Made by a program: the position numbers and the translations under genes. DNA of 46,983 nucleotides from DATEGZ01 sp035519535 (GTDB lineage: Bacteria > Acidobacteriota > Vicinamibacteria > Vicinamibacterales > SCN-69-37): positions 1 through 46,983 of the forward strand of contig DATIWF010000143.1 of NCBI GenBank assembly GCA_035519535.1, read 5' to 3'. The notes under the pieces were generated by a model, which was not told the DNA's origin, did not search any database, and worked only from the letters and a program-made list of their open reading frames with translations. This document shows, one piece after another, positions 8,980 through 17,791 of the stretch. Numbering within the stretch: the first letter of the stretch is position 1; the number at the start of each line of letters is the position of its first letter.

Positions 8980-9315
8980 TCAGGTGGACTGGAGGATCCG
9001 GGCGACCGCGGCCGCCATCTGCTCCCAGCTCTCGGTCTCGCGGGCCAGCTGCCGCTCCCCCGCGCGCGTGAGCCGGTAGAACTTCGCCTGGCGGTTGTTA
9101 TCGGACACGCCCCACTCGGACGCGACCCAGCCCTGCTCCTCGAGCCGGTGGAGCGCCGGGTAGAGCGACCCCTGATTCACCTGCAGGACGTCCCCGGAGA
9201 CCTGCTGGATGCGCTGGGAAATGCCCCAGCCGTGCTGGGCGCCCAGCGCGAGGGTCTTCAGGATCAGCAGGTCGAGCGTGCCCTGCAGGAGGTCGTTCTT
9301 CGGCGCTTTGGCCAT
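8980..9315 (-). CDS. PadR-family transcriptional regulator (PadR2)
   Basis: A regulator of 111 residues starting MAKAPKNDLLQGTLDLLILK, the canonical start of the acidobacterial PadR group found beside ADOP genes. Next come HGWGISQRIQQVSGDVLQVN, GSLYPALHRLEEQGWVASEW and KFYRLTRAGERQLARE, which is the winged-helix fold, and then a short C-terminal helix. The ATG at 9315 is chosen over a possible start at 9342 because GGGGAGA lies just upstream and family homology begins here. The 9342 start would also place coding sequence over the operator. It is transcribed together with ADOP2. Confidence 0.93.
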   Translation of the reverse strand: MAKAPKNDLLQGTLDLLILKTLALGAQHGWGISQRIQQVSGDVLQVNQGSLYPALHRLEEQGWVASEWGVSDNNRQAKFYRLTRAGERQLARETESWEQMAAAVARILQST

Positions 9316-9323
9316 CGGTCTCC

Positions 9324-9375
9324 CCTTGTAGACGTTCGACAAGGCTAACAGGTTCCCTTGTCGATTGTCTACAGG
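9324..9375 (-). promoter_or_regulatory. Double operator upstream of PadR2-ADOP2
   Basis: Two dyads with the same ends occur exactly 32 bp (three helical turns) apart. CCTTGT-N9-ACAAGG (9324-9344) has extra matching GA/TC inside the N9. CCTTGT-N9-ACAGG lies at 9356-9375. The half-sites also pair with each other as a larger inverted repeat (TGTAGAC-N2-TCGACAA against TTGTCGA-N2-GTCTACA). The array ends 8 bp before the start codon, over the probable promoter. It is a likely PadR2 operator; cooperative binding is inferred from the phasing. Confidence 0.75.
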
Positions 9376-9498
9376 TCACGACCGCTCTCGACCACGACGG
9401 CCAGGAACGCTGGCAGGGTCCGATGCCGCGCGAGGCCGAGGGTCACCGAGCGCTGGCCTGGCGCCGTCGATCCGACCGGCCGCCTCAGGCGGCCAGCG

Positions 9499-12051
9499 TC
9501 AGCGCTTGATCGGTCTTGGCGGTGGCGCGTCGTCGTCATCGTCCCCGATCTCGCTCGCGACGTGGGGGCGGATGAAGGCGGCGTGGCGCGGCGGCGGCAT
9601 GACGGCCGACGGACCATGCACGGAGCGCCAGAGGATCTCGTTCAGCTCGATCTCCGGCGCGCGGTCCTCCTGCGTGAAGTCCATCGCGGCCGAAGCGCGC
9701 GCGTCCGGGCCGGTGCCCGGATTCATCTCGTCGAGCTTCACGCGGGCGTTGCGGCGAGTGAAGGGCGCGAGCGCGGGCGTGTTCGTGAACGATCCGTACA
9801 TCGGATGCGCGGATGCGTCGTACTGACTCATCGGCGGCAGGCCGAGGATCAGCTCCATCGTGCGCAGCATCCCCGACGTCGTGTAAAGCGTGCTGTCCAC
9901 CGATCCGCGCTTGACGTACGGGCTGGCGATGAACGCGGGTGACCGATGCGCGTCCACGTGATCGGGTCCGTTCTGCGCGTCGTCCTCGAGGATGAAAATC
10001 GCCGAGTCGTTCCAGTACGTGCTGTGGCTGATCGCCTCTACGAGCTTGCCAAGCGCCTGGTCATTCTCGGCGATCATCGCGCGAGGCGTCGGCGATCCTG
10101 CCGAGACGCCCGAAGTGTGATCGTTCGGCAGACGCAGGATCGACAGCGCGGGCAGCGTTCCGTCGGCCTCGAACTTGTGGAACTCCTCGAGCCACGCGTC
10201 GATGCGACGGGCATCGGGGATTTTCAGATCCCAGGGTGGATAGAACGGCGCCACGCGGCCCTGGAGGCCCGGCACGTTGGCCGTCACTTTGCCTGCCGCG
10301 GAGTCGCCATCCGCAAACTCCCCGTAGCTGCGCACCGTCTTCCCGGCGCGAATGCAGGCATCCCAGATGTAGCCGTTCTGCGGCGCGGTGACGTTGCCGT
10401 AGGCGTTGCGCATCGTGCCGCCGCCTTCGCTCAAATACGCCGCGCCGCGACTGCCGTAGTTGGTCGGCCAGATCTTCTCGACGAAATCATTCGCGATCGC
10501 GCCGGTCGAGAATGCGTGGCCGTCATAGCTCACTTCGGCGTCCACGTAGAAATTGTCGAGCGTGACGAATTCCTTCGCCAGAGCGTGCGCATTCGGTGTG
10601 ACGTTGTCGCCGAAGAGCGCAAGCGAGGGATCGCCGTTGCCGCGATCGAGGTCGCCCAGGATCTGGTCGTACGTCCGGTTTTCCCGGATCACGTAGAACA
10701 CGTGCTTGATCGGCGACGGGTCGCCGACACGCCGCGGAATCGCGGTGTCGGCGGGCGCCGAGGCCGGCGCGAGGCGCGTGGTGTCGTTGTACGGGGTGAC
10801 GCGATACACCGTGTTCGTGTAGCGCCGGAGCGCCTCATCGTCGGGCGTCGGGAGCACGGAGAGCGCGCCCTGCAGGATCACGTCGGTGTACTGCCCCTCG
10901 GCGCCCGGCACGCCCGCCTGCGGGCCGCGCGGATTCGGCGACGACGTCAGCCCCTTGCCGCTCAGGACATAGATGGCCTCGCCGCGCCGGCTGAACGCGA
11001 CGCCCGTCGGATACCAGCCCGTCGGAATGAAGCCGACGACGCGGCTGGAACCGGCCGTCGACACGTCTACCATCGCCACCGTGTTGTTGTCGGCGTTGGC
11101 GACGAGCAGACGCCGGCCGTCCGGCGAGAGCGCCAGCGCGTTCGGCGTCGATCCCGGCGGGGCCTGCGGATAGAGCGCCACCGAAATCTGCTCGGTCGCT
11201 TTCATCGCCTTCGGATCGACGACCCAGACGGCGTTCGTGTTCGCGCATGCCACGAACAGGCGGCCGTCGGCGCCCTGCACCATCGCGTTGGGATGCTCGC
11301 CCACGGCGATTTCGCCGTTTGACGCGAGCGTCTTCGGATCGAGCCGCAGGATGCGCGCGCCGCCCCAGAGCGACACGAACAGCGCCGACCCGTCCTTCGA
11401 GAACAGCGTCGTGTAGGGCTCGGCCGGCACATCGACGGTCGCGCGCACGTTGCCTGTCGAGAGTTCGACGAGGCTCACGACGTCGCCAAGCACGTGCGCG
11501 GCCGCGAGGCGTGCGCCATCGGGGCTGACGTCGATGCCGCCGACGAAGCTCTGGGGGACGACCTCGCGCCGTCCGCCGCCCTCGACGGTCTCCCGCGCGC
11601 TCCGGCCGAGCGGCAGCGTGCCGCTCTTCGACAACCGGCCATTGCGCCAGGCCAGCTCGACGACGCTGTTGGCCGCGGCGCCGGAGGAGTACAGCTTCGT
11701 CCCATCCCGGTTCCACGCCAGCCCGAGCCACGCATCATCGAGCGGCACGGTCGAGGCGACGAGGCCGCGTTCGAGATCGACCACGCGCAGGGTCGGCTTC
11801 GTGTACCCGTTGTTCGAGACGATCAGATAACGGCCGTCCGGCGACAGCACCATGTTGAGCGGCAGATCGCCGATCGACATGTGCCGTCCGGCGGGAGCGA
11901 TGCGCCACCCGTTCGGCAGGAGCGTTTCCCCGCCGCCCAGGCTCCCGGGCAGCGTGACCGGCGGCGCGGCATGCTGCGCGATCGTGACGCCCGCGGCGGC
12001 GGCCACCGTGAGCACTACACCAGTGAATCGGACCAGGATCGGCGTACGCAT
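9499..12051 (-). CDS. YncE-like beta-propeller / alkaline phosphatase-superfamily phosphoesterase fusion
   Basis: An 850-residue exported protein. After a signal peptide (LVRFTGVVLTVAAAAGVTIA), residues of about 30-440 form a seven-blade YVTN-type propeller with repeats such as LSPDGRYLIVSNN, DVSPDGARLAAA and LSPDGRRLLVANADNN. The C-terminal half is a phosphoesterase domain: HVFYVIRENRTYDQILGDLD, FVTLDNFYVDAEVSYDGHAF, ILEDDAQNGPDHVDAHRSP and SQYDASAHPMY. This matches proteins annotated as bifunctional YncE-family/alkaline phosphatase-family. The start is set at 12051 (MRTPILVRF) because upstream residues are not signal-peptide-like. The substrate is unknown; phospholipid or phosphodiester cleavage is plausible. 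It is followed by ADOP2/PadR2 and preceded by ADOP3. Confidence 0.9.
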   Translation of the reverse strand: MRTPILVRFTGVVLTVAAAAGVTIAQHAAPPVTLPGSLGGGETLLPNGWRIAPAGRHMSIGDLPLNMVLSPDGRYLIVSNNGYTKPTLRVVDLERGLVASTVPLDDAWLGLAWNRDGTKLYSSGAAANSVVELAWRNGRLSKSGTLPLGRSARETVEGGGRREVVPQSFVGGIDVSPDGARLAAAHVLGDVVSLVELSTGNVRATVDVPAEPYTTLFSKDGSALFVSLWGGARILRLDPKTLASNGEIAVGEHPNAMVQGADGRLFVACANTNAVWVVDPKAMKATEQISVALYPQAPPGSTPNALALSPDGRRLLVANADNNTVAMVDVSTAGSSRVVGFIPTGWYPTGVAFSRRGEAIYVLSGKGLTSSPNPRGPQAGVPGAEGQYTDVILQGALSVLPTPDDEALRRYTNTVYRVTPYNDTTRLAPASAPADTAIPRRVGDPSPIKHVFYVIRENRTYDQILGDLDRGNGDPSLALFGDNVTPNAHALAKEFVTLDNFYVDAEVSYDGHAFSTGAIANDFVEKIWPTNYGSRGAAYLSEGGGTMRNAYGNVTAPQNGYIWDACIRAGKTVRSYGEFADGDSAAGKVTANVPGLQGRVAPFYPPWDLKIPDARRIDAWLEEFHKFEADGTLPALSILRLPNDHTSGVSAGSPTPRAMIAENDQALGKLVEAISHSTYWNDSAIFILEDDAQNGPDHVDAHRSPAFIASPYVKRGSVDSTLYTTSGMLRTMELILGLPPMSQYDASAHPMYGSFTNTPALAPFTRRNARVKLDEMNPGTGPDARASAAMDFTQEDRAPEIELNEILWRSVHGPSAVMPPPRHAAFIRPHVASEIGDDDDDAPPPRPIKR

Positions 12052-12110
12052 GCGGGGACAGTAACACGCGTTCTTGACGTCAGGTTGTCGAACCCTCGGC
12101 GAGCCCCGCA

Positions 12111-12150
12111 GCAACCCCCGGGGAACCCTGTTGCAACCCCTCGGGAACCT
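12111..12150. repeat. 22-bp-spaced direct repeat between ADOP3 and the phosphoesterase
   Basis: GCAACCCCCGGGGAACC (12111-12127) is repeated as GCAACCCCTCGGGAACC (12133-12149), with starts 22 bp apart. The second copy touches the ADOP3 stop codon. The first contains the palindrome CCCCGGGG, and GTTGCAAC lies between them. A looser relative (CGAACCCTCGGC) lies just upstream. Spacing of two helical turns and location before the phosphoesterase gene suggest a regulatory site or a 3'-end structure. Confidence 0.5.
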
Positions 12151-14833
12151 ATTCCGCTTTGAGCGCGATGAGCGGATCCACCCCGACGGCCCGCCGCGCC
12201 GGCCACCACGCCGCCAGCCCGGAGACGACGAGCAGACCGGCGGCGACGAGCGTCAAGCTCGTCGGATCCGTGGGACTGATTTCGAACACCAGCGTGCGCA
12301 TCCACCGTGAGAGGCCGATCGCACCCGCCACGCCGATCGCGATGCCCACGCCCGCGAGCATGAAGGCCTGGCCGACGACGAGGCCCACGACCGACCGTCG
12401 GCCCGCACCCAGTGCGACGCGGATGCCGATTTCGCGCGTGCGCTGCGCGACGAGGTACGACAGGACGCCGAAGATGCCGACCGCCGACAGCACGAGTGCG
12501 ACGCCGGCAAACCCCGCCAGCAACAGCATGAAGAACCGCGGCGTGGCGATCGACTTCTGTACGTGCTCGGCGAGCGTCTCGACGCGATTCAGCGGCAGGT
12601 TCGGATCGACCGCGGCCACGGCCGCGCGGAGCGGCGCGACCTGCGAGGCCTCGGGCGTCGCCGTCCGGACGACGAACGCCATCGACTCGATCGGCACCTG
12701 AGAAAGCGGCACGTAGATCTGCGGCGGCGCGTCCTGATCGAGGCCGAACGACTTCACGTCCGCGACGACGCCGACGACGTCCCCGCCGACGCGGCCGTCG
12801 TTGCGACGCCAGCCGAGCGTGATGTGCTTGCCGAGCGGATCCTCACCAGGAAAGAACTTCTGCACGGCGCTCTCGGTCAGCAGCGCGACGGGCGTCGAGC
12901 CGGGCCGGTCGTCGCTCGCGAACATGCGGCCGCGCTTCAGCGCGATGCCCATGACCGGAAAATACTCCGCGTCGGCGACGCGCACCTCGAGGGTCGGGTC
13001 GTCACCCGGCGGCGACGGCGGCCGGCCCTCCACGCCGAACGACCAGTTGAAGGTCGGCGGCGTGGGCGGAATCGCCAGCACCGCGCCGAACGCGGTCACG
13101 CCCGGTACGTTCGAGATCCGCTCGCGGAGATCCCGGTAGAAGGCCTGACGCTGTGCGTCGGATTTGTACCGGGCCTCCGGCAGGTTGATGCTGAACGTGA
13201 TCGCGCGCCCGACTGTGAACCCGGGGTCGACGTGACTCAACAGCACGAAGCTGCGGACGAGGAGCACGGCGCCCGCCAGCAGCACCACCGAGAGGGCCGT
13301 CTCTGCGACGACCAGCGCGCTCCGGAGCCGCTGGCTGCGCCGGCTCGCGAGTCCGGACCGGCCGCGCTCGTGCAGACGATCGGCGAGCGACTCGCGGCGC
13401 ACGATCTGCCACGCCGGCAGGAGTCCGAAGACGAGTCCGGTGACGAGAGCGGCGCCGGTCGTGAACGCGATGACGGTCGCGTCGACGCCTACCGCGTCGA
13501 GCCGGGGAATGCCGGCCGGGCGAAGCGCGACGAGGGCGCGCGTGCCGGCCACGGCCAGCCCGAGGCCGGCGAGCCCGCCGAGGCCGGCGAGCAGCAGGCT
13601 CTCGACGACCAACTGACGGACGAGACGCGCGCGGCCGGCGCCGAGCGCGACACGGATCGCGAGTTCGTCCTCGCGCGCCCACGCCCGCGCCAGCACCAGG
13701 TTCGCGACGTTGACGCACGCGATGAGCAGGACGAACGCGACCGCGCCGAATATCACGAGCAGCGCCGTGCGCGAATCGCCGACCAGCGCGTCGAGGAGCG
13801 GATGCACGGTCATCCCGACCTTTGTGTTGAACTTCGGATACTCGGTCTCGAGCTGCCGCGCGAGGCCCGCGAATTCCGCTTGGGCCTGCGCCATCGCCAC
13901 GCCCGGCTTCAGGCGTCCGATCGCGCCCAGATACCACGCCCCCCGGTTCGTCGTCGTGAAACTCTCGCTGTACTCGACCGGCACCCAGAACTGCGCGCCG
14001 AGCGGCCATTCGAACCCCGGCGGCATGATCCCGATGACCTGGTAGGACTCCGCGTCGAGCGTGATGTTCCGGCCGATGAGCCGCGAATCGCCGCCGAACC
14101 GCTGTTGCCACAACCCGTAGCCGAGCACGACCTCATGCGTGCGTCCCTTCTGGTGCTCGTCGGCAGCAAATGTTCGTCCCGCCATCGGGGCGGACCGGAG
14201 CGTCTCGAAGAATTGCTCGGTCACTTCGGCGCCGATGATCGAGGCGGGATCGCCGGCATTGGTCAGCACGAACCGATGGTCGTCGTACGCCGCGGCGGAT
14301 TCGAGCGTCTGCGTCCGCTTCTGGACGTCGAGGAAGTTCGCGGGACTGAAGACGTCGCGCTTCCCCTCCCACACCTGAAACAGGCCGACGAGCCGATCGG
14401 CATCCGGAAACGGCAGCGGCTTCAAGAGCACGCTGTCGACGACGCCGAAGATGGCGCTGTTGGCGCCGATGCCGAGCGTGAGCGTGAGGCACGCGATGAG
14501 CGTGAACCCGGGCGCCTTGCGCAACCGGCGCGCGCCGAGCCGGACATCCGACCAGACGCCGCTGGTTCGCGATCGCGGTTCCATGATGGGCCTCCTGGAT
14601 CGGTCGGTGATCGAGGCACGTCCTGCCCACCGTTCGGCGGCGCCGTGCCAGAGCGCGTCGAGCGCCGCGCGCGCCCACAGCCGTGCAAGGGCGACGGGCC
14701 GTCCGGCGGCGGCGGCGCGTGCCTCGTGAAACTGCCGCGCCATGTCGTCCGCAAATTCCTCGCGGACCGCGGGCGGGAACGCCCGGAGCAGCTGGCGATA
14801 GAGACGGTCGCCCGGCCTGCGGTCCCGGACCAT
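12149..14833 (-). CDS. ADOP-family ABC permease with N-terminal prefix domain (ADOP3)
   Basis: An 894-residue membrane protein with the same layout as ADOP1. The prefix domain (about residues 1-95) contains RLYRQLLRAFPPAVREEFAD and GRPVALARLWARAALDAL and is clearly related to the ADOP1 prefix. The first helix is FTLIACLTLTLGIGANSAIF, then a MacB core. A middle FtsX block (AFVLLIACVNVANLVLARAW) leads to a second core with FFPGEDPLGKHITLGW. The last FtsX block (AQRTREIGIRVALGAGRRS) ends in WWPARRAVGVDPLIALKAE. No ATPase motif is visible. It lies 7 bp downstream of PadR3, so translation is probably coupled. Confidence 0.93.
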   Translation of the reverse strand: MVRDRRPGDRLYRQLLRAFPPAVREEFADDMARQFHEARAAAAGRPVALARLWARAALDALWHGAAERWAGRASITDRSRRPIMEPRSRTSGVWSDVRLGARRLRKAPGFTLIACLTLTLGIGANSAIFGVVDSVLLKPLPFPDADRLVGLFQVWEGKRDVFSPANFLDVQKRTQTLESAAAYDDHRFVLTNAGDPASIIGAEVTEQFFETLRSAPMAGRTFAADEHQKGRTHEVVLGYGLWQQRFGGDSRLIGRNITLDAESYQVIGIMPPGFEWPLGAQFWVPVEYSESFTTTNRGAWYLGAIGRLKPGVAMAQAQAEFAGLARQLETEYPKFNTKVGMTVHPLLDALVGDSRTALLVIFGAVAFVLLIACVNVANLVLARAWAREDELAIRVALGAGRARLVRQLVVESLLLAGLGGLAGLGLAVAGTRALVALRPAGIPRLDAVGVDATVIAFTTGAALVTGLVFGLLPAWQIVRRESLADRLHERGRSGLASRRSQRLRSALVVAETALSVVLLAGAVLLVRSFVLLSHVDPGFTVGRAITFSINLPEARYKSDAQRQAFYRDLRERISNVPGVTAFGAVLAIPPTPPTFNWSFGVEGRPPSPPGDDPTLEVRVADAEYFPVMGIALKRGRMFASDDRPGSTPVALLTESAVQKFFPGEDPLGKHITLGWRRNDGRVGGDVVGVVADVKSFGLDQDAPPQIYVPLSQVPIESMAFVVRTATPEASQVAPLRAAVAAVDPNLPLNRVETLAEHVQKSIATPRFFMLLLAGFAGVALVLSAVGIFGVLSYLVAQRTREIGIRVALGAGRRSVVGLVVGQAFMLAGVGIAIGVAGAIGLSRWMRTLVFEISPTDPTSLTLVAAGLLVVSGLAAWWPARRAVGVDPLIALKAE

Positions 14834-14840
14834 CGCGGGC

Positions 14841-15215
14841 CTACTTGCCTTTCGCGGCGATCAGCCGCTTGCCGCGCGATTCGTCGACGAGCGCAGCCAG
14901 GCGCCGCGCCTCCGCCCGGGCGACCTCGCGTCCGAACGTCGTCAGATGGAAGTACCGGCGGCGCTGCGCATTGGCGCCGGTGTCCGCCGCGGCCTGCGCG
15001 CGCTCGGCCCGCGACGGCTCGGCCTCCTCGATGAGCCGCTCGGCGAGCAGGGCCTTCAGCAGCCGGTAGAAATTGCCGGGCAGCAGCGGCTCGCGGCCGC
15101 TGCGCCGTTCGATGTCGCGCACCAGATGCCAGCCGTGCCGATCGCCGTCGGCCAGCACGAGGAGGATCTCGAACACGAGGGGCTTGAGCGGCAGCAGGTC
15201 GCGCGGGTCGCGCAT
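14841..15215 (-). CDS. PadR-family transcriptional regulator (PadR3)
   Basis: A 124-residue winged-helix regulator beginning MRDPRDLLPLKPLVFEILLV, with DRHGWHLVRDIERRSG, LLPGNFYRLLKALLAERLIE and RRRYFHLTTFGREVARAEA. It is a close paralogue of PadR1, with an alanine-rich insertion (ERAQAAADTGANAQ) between recognition helix and wing. It sits directly upstream of ADOP3, the permease whose prefix most resembles that of ADOP1. The start codon has no Shine-Dalgarno, and a -10-like hexamer lies 7 nt upstream, so a leaderless mRNA is likely. Confidence 0.93.
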   Translation of the reverse strand: MRDPRDLLPLKPLVFEILLVLADGDRHGWHLVRDIERRSGREPLLPGNFYRLLKALLAERLIEEAEPSRAERAQAAADTGANAQRRRYFHLTTFGREVARAEARRLAALVDESRGKRLIAAKGK

Positions 15216-15222
15216 CAGGCTG

Positions 15223-15252
15223 ATACTAGTCTCGTATTGAGACTAGTTGCAA
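15223..15252 (-). promoter_or_regulatory. Promoter with perfect 23-bp palindrome upstream of PadR3-ADOP3
   Basis: ACTAGTCTC-GTATT-GAGACTAGT (15225-15247 on the plus strand) is a perfect dyad with 9-bp arms. On the minus strand it is framed by -35 TTGCAA (15252-15247), an 18-bp spacer and -10 TAGTAT (15228-15223), which ends 7 nt before the ATG. The palindrome occupies the whole spacer, as expected for a repressor site. The presumed ligand is PadR3. The site differs from the PadR1 site despite the close similarity of the proteins. Confidence 0.8.
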
Positions 15253-15262
15253 GCGTCCCGCC

Positions 15263-17704
15263 CTACTCGGCCCTCAGCACGACGGTGGGCTCGGTCCTGA
15301 GCGCCCGGCGGATCGGCGCGGCGGCCGCGGCCACGGCCGCCGCGAGCAGCGCAACAACGGCCAGGGCGATCGTGACGGGATCCGCCGCCGAGATTCGATA
15401 CACCCGCGCGGCGAGAAGCTTCGTGGACGCCAGGATCAGGCCGATGCCCGCAATCGATCCCGCAAGGGAAAGGGCGGCGACCGGACGAAGCACGACTGCC
15501 GCAATGGCCGACGCCGGGGCACCCATGGCGACGCGAATGCCGAGCTCGCGCGTGCGTTCGGCGACGAGCTGTGCCACGACGGTGGACACCCCCGCAATCG
15601 CCATGAGGCCCGCGAGAATCGCGACAAGACCCATCAGCCGGGCGAGCGCGCGTTCCTCCACCACCTGAAGATCGAGATCCGCGTCCAGCGTGCCCGTGTT
15701 GTACAGCGGCAGCGCGGGCGCCAGACCGTTCACGATCTGCCGGGTCGCGGCGAGGATTTCCCCGGCTGGGCGGGGCGATCGAATGAGAAGCGTGCCCCAC
15801 ACCAGGTCCGGCTGGGCCGGCTTGTAGACCATCTGCCGCGGTTCGGCGCGGAGGTCGGCCCATTTCACGTCACCCACGACGCCGACGACCACGCAAGGTG
15901 GGGCGTCCTCCCGGGAGCCAAGCGCGACGCGCTGGCCCACCGCCGGTTGGTCGCCAAACAGACGGCGCGCGAGCGCCCGTCCGAGGATCACGTCCGGGGG
16001 CGCGGCGGCCCCGGGCCGAAGGAACTCGCCGGATTCGAAAGTCCGGCCATCGATAAACGGGATTCGGAGCGTGGCGAAATACCCCGGCGAAACCGTCGCG
16101 ATTGTCGCCCGCACGATCGGGGAACCCGCCGCCGCGAGCCTGACAGCGCCGCCCATGCTGTTCGTACTGATCGGCGCGGGCGACGAGTACGCCGCCGCGT
16201 CAACGCCCGGTGCGATCGACAACTGGTCGACCAGTTCCCGGAACATCGTGTCGGAACGAGCGGGCGTGTAGCCGCGCTCCGCGGGATTGAGATCGAACTC
16301 CACGACGTGCCCGGGATCGAACCCGAGATCCTGCTCCCGCAGCGCGACAAGCGATCGGAACAGCACGGCCGCCGACACGATCAGCGCAAGCGACAGCGCG
16401 AATTGCGCGGCGACGAGCGCGAACCGCAGCCGGTGCGCCCGCTGGGCCGTGGCGCGGTCGCTCGTCATGAGCTGGCGCGGATCGACCGAGGCCGCCAGCC
16501 ACGCAGGCAAGACGCCAAACACCGCGACCGTCGCCAGCGAGACCAGGCCGGAGAACAGCAGGACACGATCGTCGAAGCCGATCGCCTCGATATTCGGCAG
16601 ATATGGCAGGAGCCGTGTGCCCAGAAAGAGCGCCGTCAGCGCCCAGGCGACGCCGACGCCGAGCAGCCATGCGACGGCCGTGTGTGTTGCGGCTTCGGCG
16701 AGCTCCGGTCGCATGATGCGCCAGCGGCTGCCGCCGAGCGCCCGCCTCAGCGCCAGTTCGCCCTTTCGCCGGGTGGATCGCACGAGGATGACCGTCGCGG
16801 CGTTTGCACAGGCGAGCAACAGCAGGAGGAACGACGCGACGGCAATGACGCGGTAGATCGCCAGCAGTCTGGTTTCGATCGAGGGCTGGCCGATGTCAGA
16901 GAGGTGCAAGGACACCACGGGCGCAAGCGGCACAGGGCGTGAGGTTCCGGCGGCGGCATCGACATGGTCGAAGATCGCCGCGAGCCGCCGCCCCACCGAC
17001 TCGGGCGTGCTGCCTGCCCCGAGTCGACCGAACAGCGCGAAGTGGCCGCCTTCCCACAACCGGTCCGCGCGTGTGCGCCGGTCCACGGCCGGCCACTCCG
17101 CCATCGGCAGCCACACATCGCTCCTGAACACGAGCGACCAGCCTCGATAGCCGGACACGACGCCCGCAATCGCGAATGGTTCGCCGTTCAGGGAGAATGT
17201 CCGGCCGACGACGTCGGGCGCGGCCGCGAATCGATGGCGCCAGAGCGACTCGCTGATCACCGCGACGCGATGCCCCGGAACTTCGACTTCGCCATCGTCG
17301 AGCGCCCGGCCGAGCCGCATCTGGAGCCCGAGCACCTTGAAGTACTGACCCGCCACGCCGGCGAGCCCGACGACCTCCGGCTCGCCCGAGTCGCTCGCGA
17401 GCCACCCGTCCCCGTGCCATTCCGACGTCAGACCGTCCAGGCCCGTGCCGGCGCGCCGCATCTCCACGAGATGGGCGTGGCTGAAGCTGGAGAAGCTGCG
17501 CGATCGGTCCCGGGGCTGCAGCCGCACGGTGACGAGCCGGTCGGGATCGGTCACGCCGGGCAGCGGGCGGAACAGCACGGTGTTGAACACCGCGAAGGTC
17601 GCCGTCGTCGCGCCCACCCCCAGCGCTAGGATGGCGACGATCGCGGCGGCGGACCAGGGCTGACGCGTCATCAGGCGCAGACCGGCAGGCAGGCGCACCT
17701 CCAA
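15263..17704 (-). CDS. ADOP-family ABC permease without prefix domain (ADOP4)
   Basis: An 813-residue membrane protein starting directly at the first transmembrane segment (SAAAIVAILALGVGATTATF), without the cytoplasmic prefix of ADOP1-3. MacB core 1 contains YFKVLGLQMRLGRALDDGEV. The FtsX block reads VASFLLLLLACANAATVILV. Core 2 has YFATLRIPFIDGRTFESGEF. The last FtsX block (AERTRELGIRVAMGAPASA) ends in PIRRALRTEPTVVLRAE. It is shorter and more divergent than its neighbours (VAISES instead of a VVIS/VLSHAFW-type motif). No PadR is linked. The start is uncertain: TTG 17704, GTG 17698 and ATG 17671 are in frame; a GATAAT lies near 17728-17723. Confidence 0.88.
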   Translation of the reverse strand: MEVRLPAGLRLMTRQPWSAAAIVAILALGVGATTATFAVFNTVLFRPLPGVTDPDRLVTVRLQPRDRSRSFSSFSHAHLVEMRRAGTGLDGLTSEWHGDGWLASDSGEPEVVGLAGVAGQYFKVLGLQMRLGRALDDGEVEVPGHRVAVISESLWRHRFAAAPDVVGRTFSLNGEPFAIAGVVSGYRGWSLVFRSDVWLPMAEWPAVDRRTRADRLWEGGHFALFGRLGAGSTPESVGRRLAAIFDHVDAAAGTSRPVPLAPVVSLHLSDIGQPSIETRLLAIYRVIAVASFLLLLLACANAATVILVRSTRRKGELALRRALGGSRWRIMRPELAEAATHTAVAWLLGVGVAWALTALFLGTRLLPYLPNIEAIGFDDRVLLFSGLVSLATVAVFGVLPAWLAASVDPRQLMTSDRATAQRAHRLRFALVAAQFALSLALIVSAAVLFRSLVALREQDLGFDPGHVVEFDLNPAERGYTPARSDTMFRELVDQLSIAPGVDAAAYSSPAPISTNSMGGAVRLAAAGSPIVRATIATVSPGYFATLRIPFIDGRTFESGEFLRPGAAAPPDVILGRALARRLFGDQPAVGQRVALGSREDAPPCVVVGVVGDVKWADLRAEPRQMVYKPAQPDLVWGTLLIRSPRPAGEILAATRQIVNGLAPALPLYNTGTLDADLDLQVVEERALARLMGLVAILAGLMAIAGVSTVVAQLVAERTRELGIRVAMGAPASAIAAVVLRPVAALSLAGSIAGIGLILASTKLLAARVYRISAADPVTIALAVVALLAAAVAAAAAPIRRALRTEPTVVLRAE

Positions 17705-17748
17705 TGCGAGGGAACCGCGCCATTATCGCCGGGGGCAGGCCTCCGAGG

Positions 17749-17791
17749 TGTGTAAATTGATTGAATTGTGTATTTCATGTATTATCCTGCC
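17749..17791 (+). promoter_or_regulatory. Promoter of the toxin-antitoxin operon
   Basis: -35 TTGATT (17757-17762), a 17-bp spacer and -10 TATTAT (17780-17785, five of six) end 6 nt before the ATG at 17792, so the mRNA is probably leaderless. The stretch is an AT-rich island in GC-rich DNA. TGTGTA followed by an A/T run occurs at 17749-17758 and 17767-17775, 18 bp apart, with a third partial copy TGTATTAT overlapping the -10. These are candidates for autorepressor binding. Confidence 0.6.

Noticed and set aside
16896..17723. A minus-strand frame starting with ATG 17723 as an alternative start of ADOP4
   Set aside because: It is in a different frame from the MacB/FtsX protein and encodes Arg-rich sequence without motifs. 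No single frameshift joins it to ADOP4.
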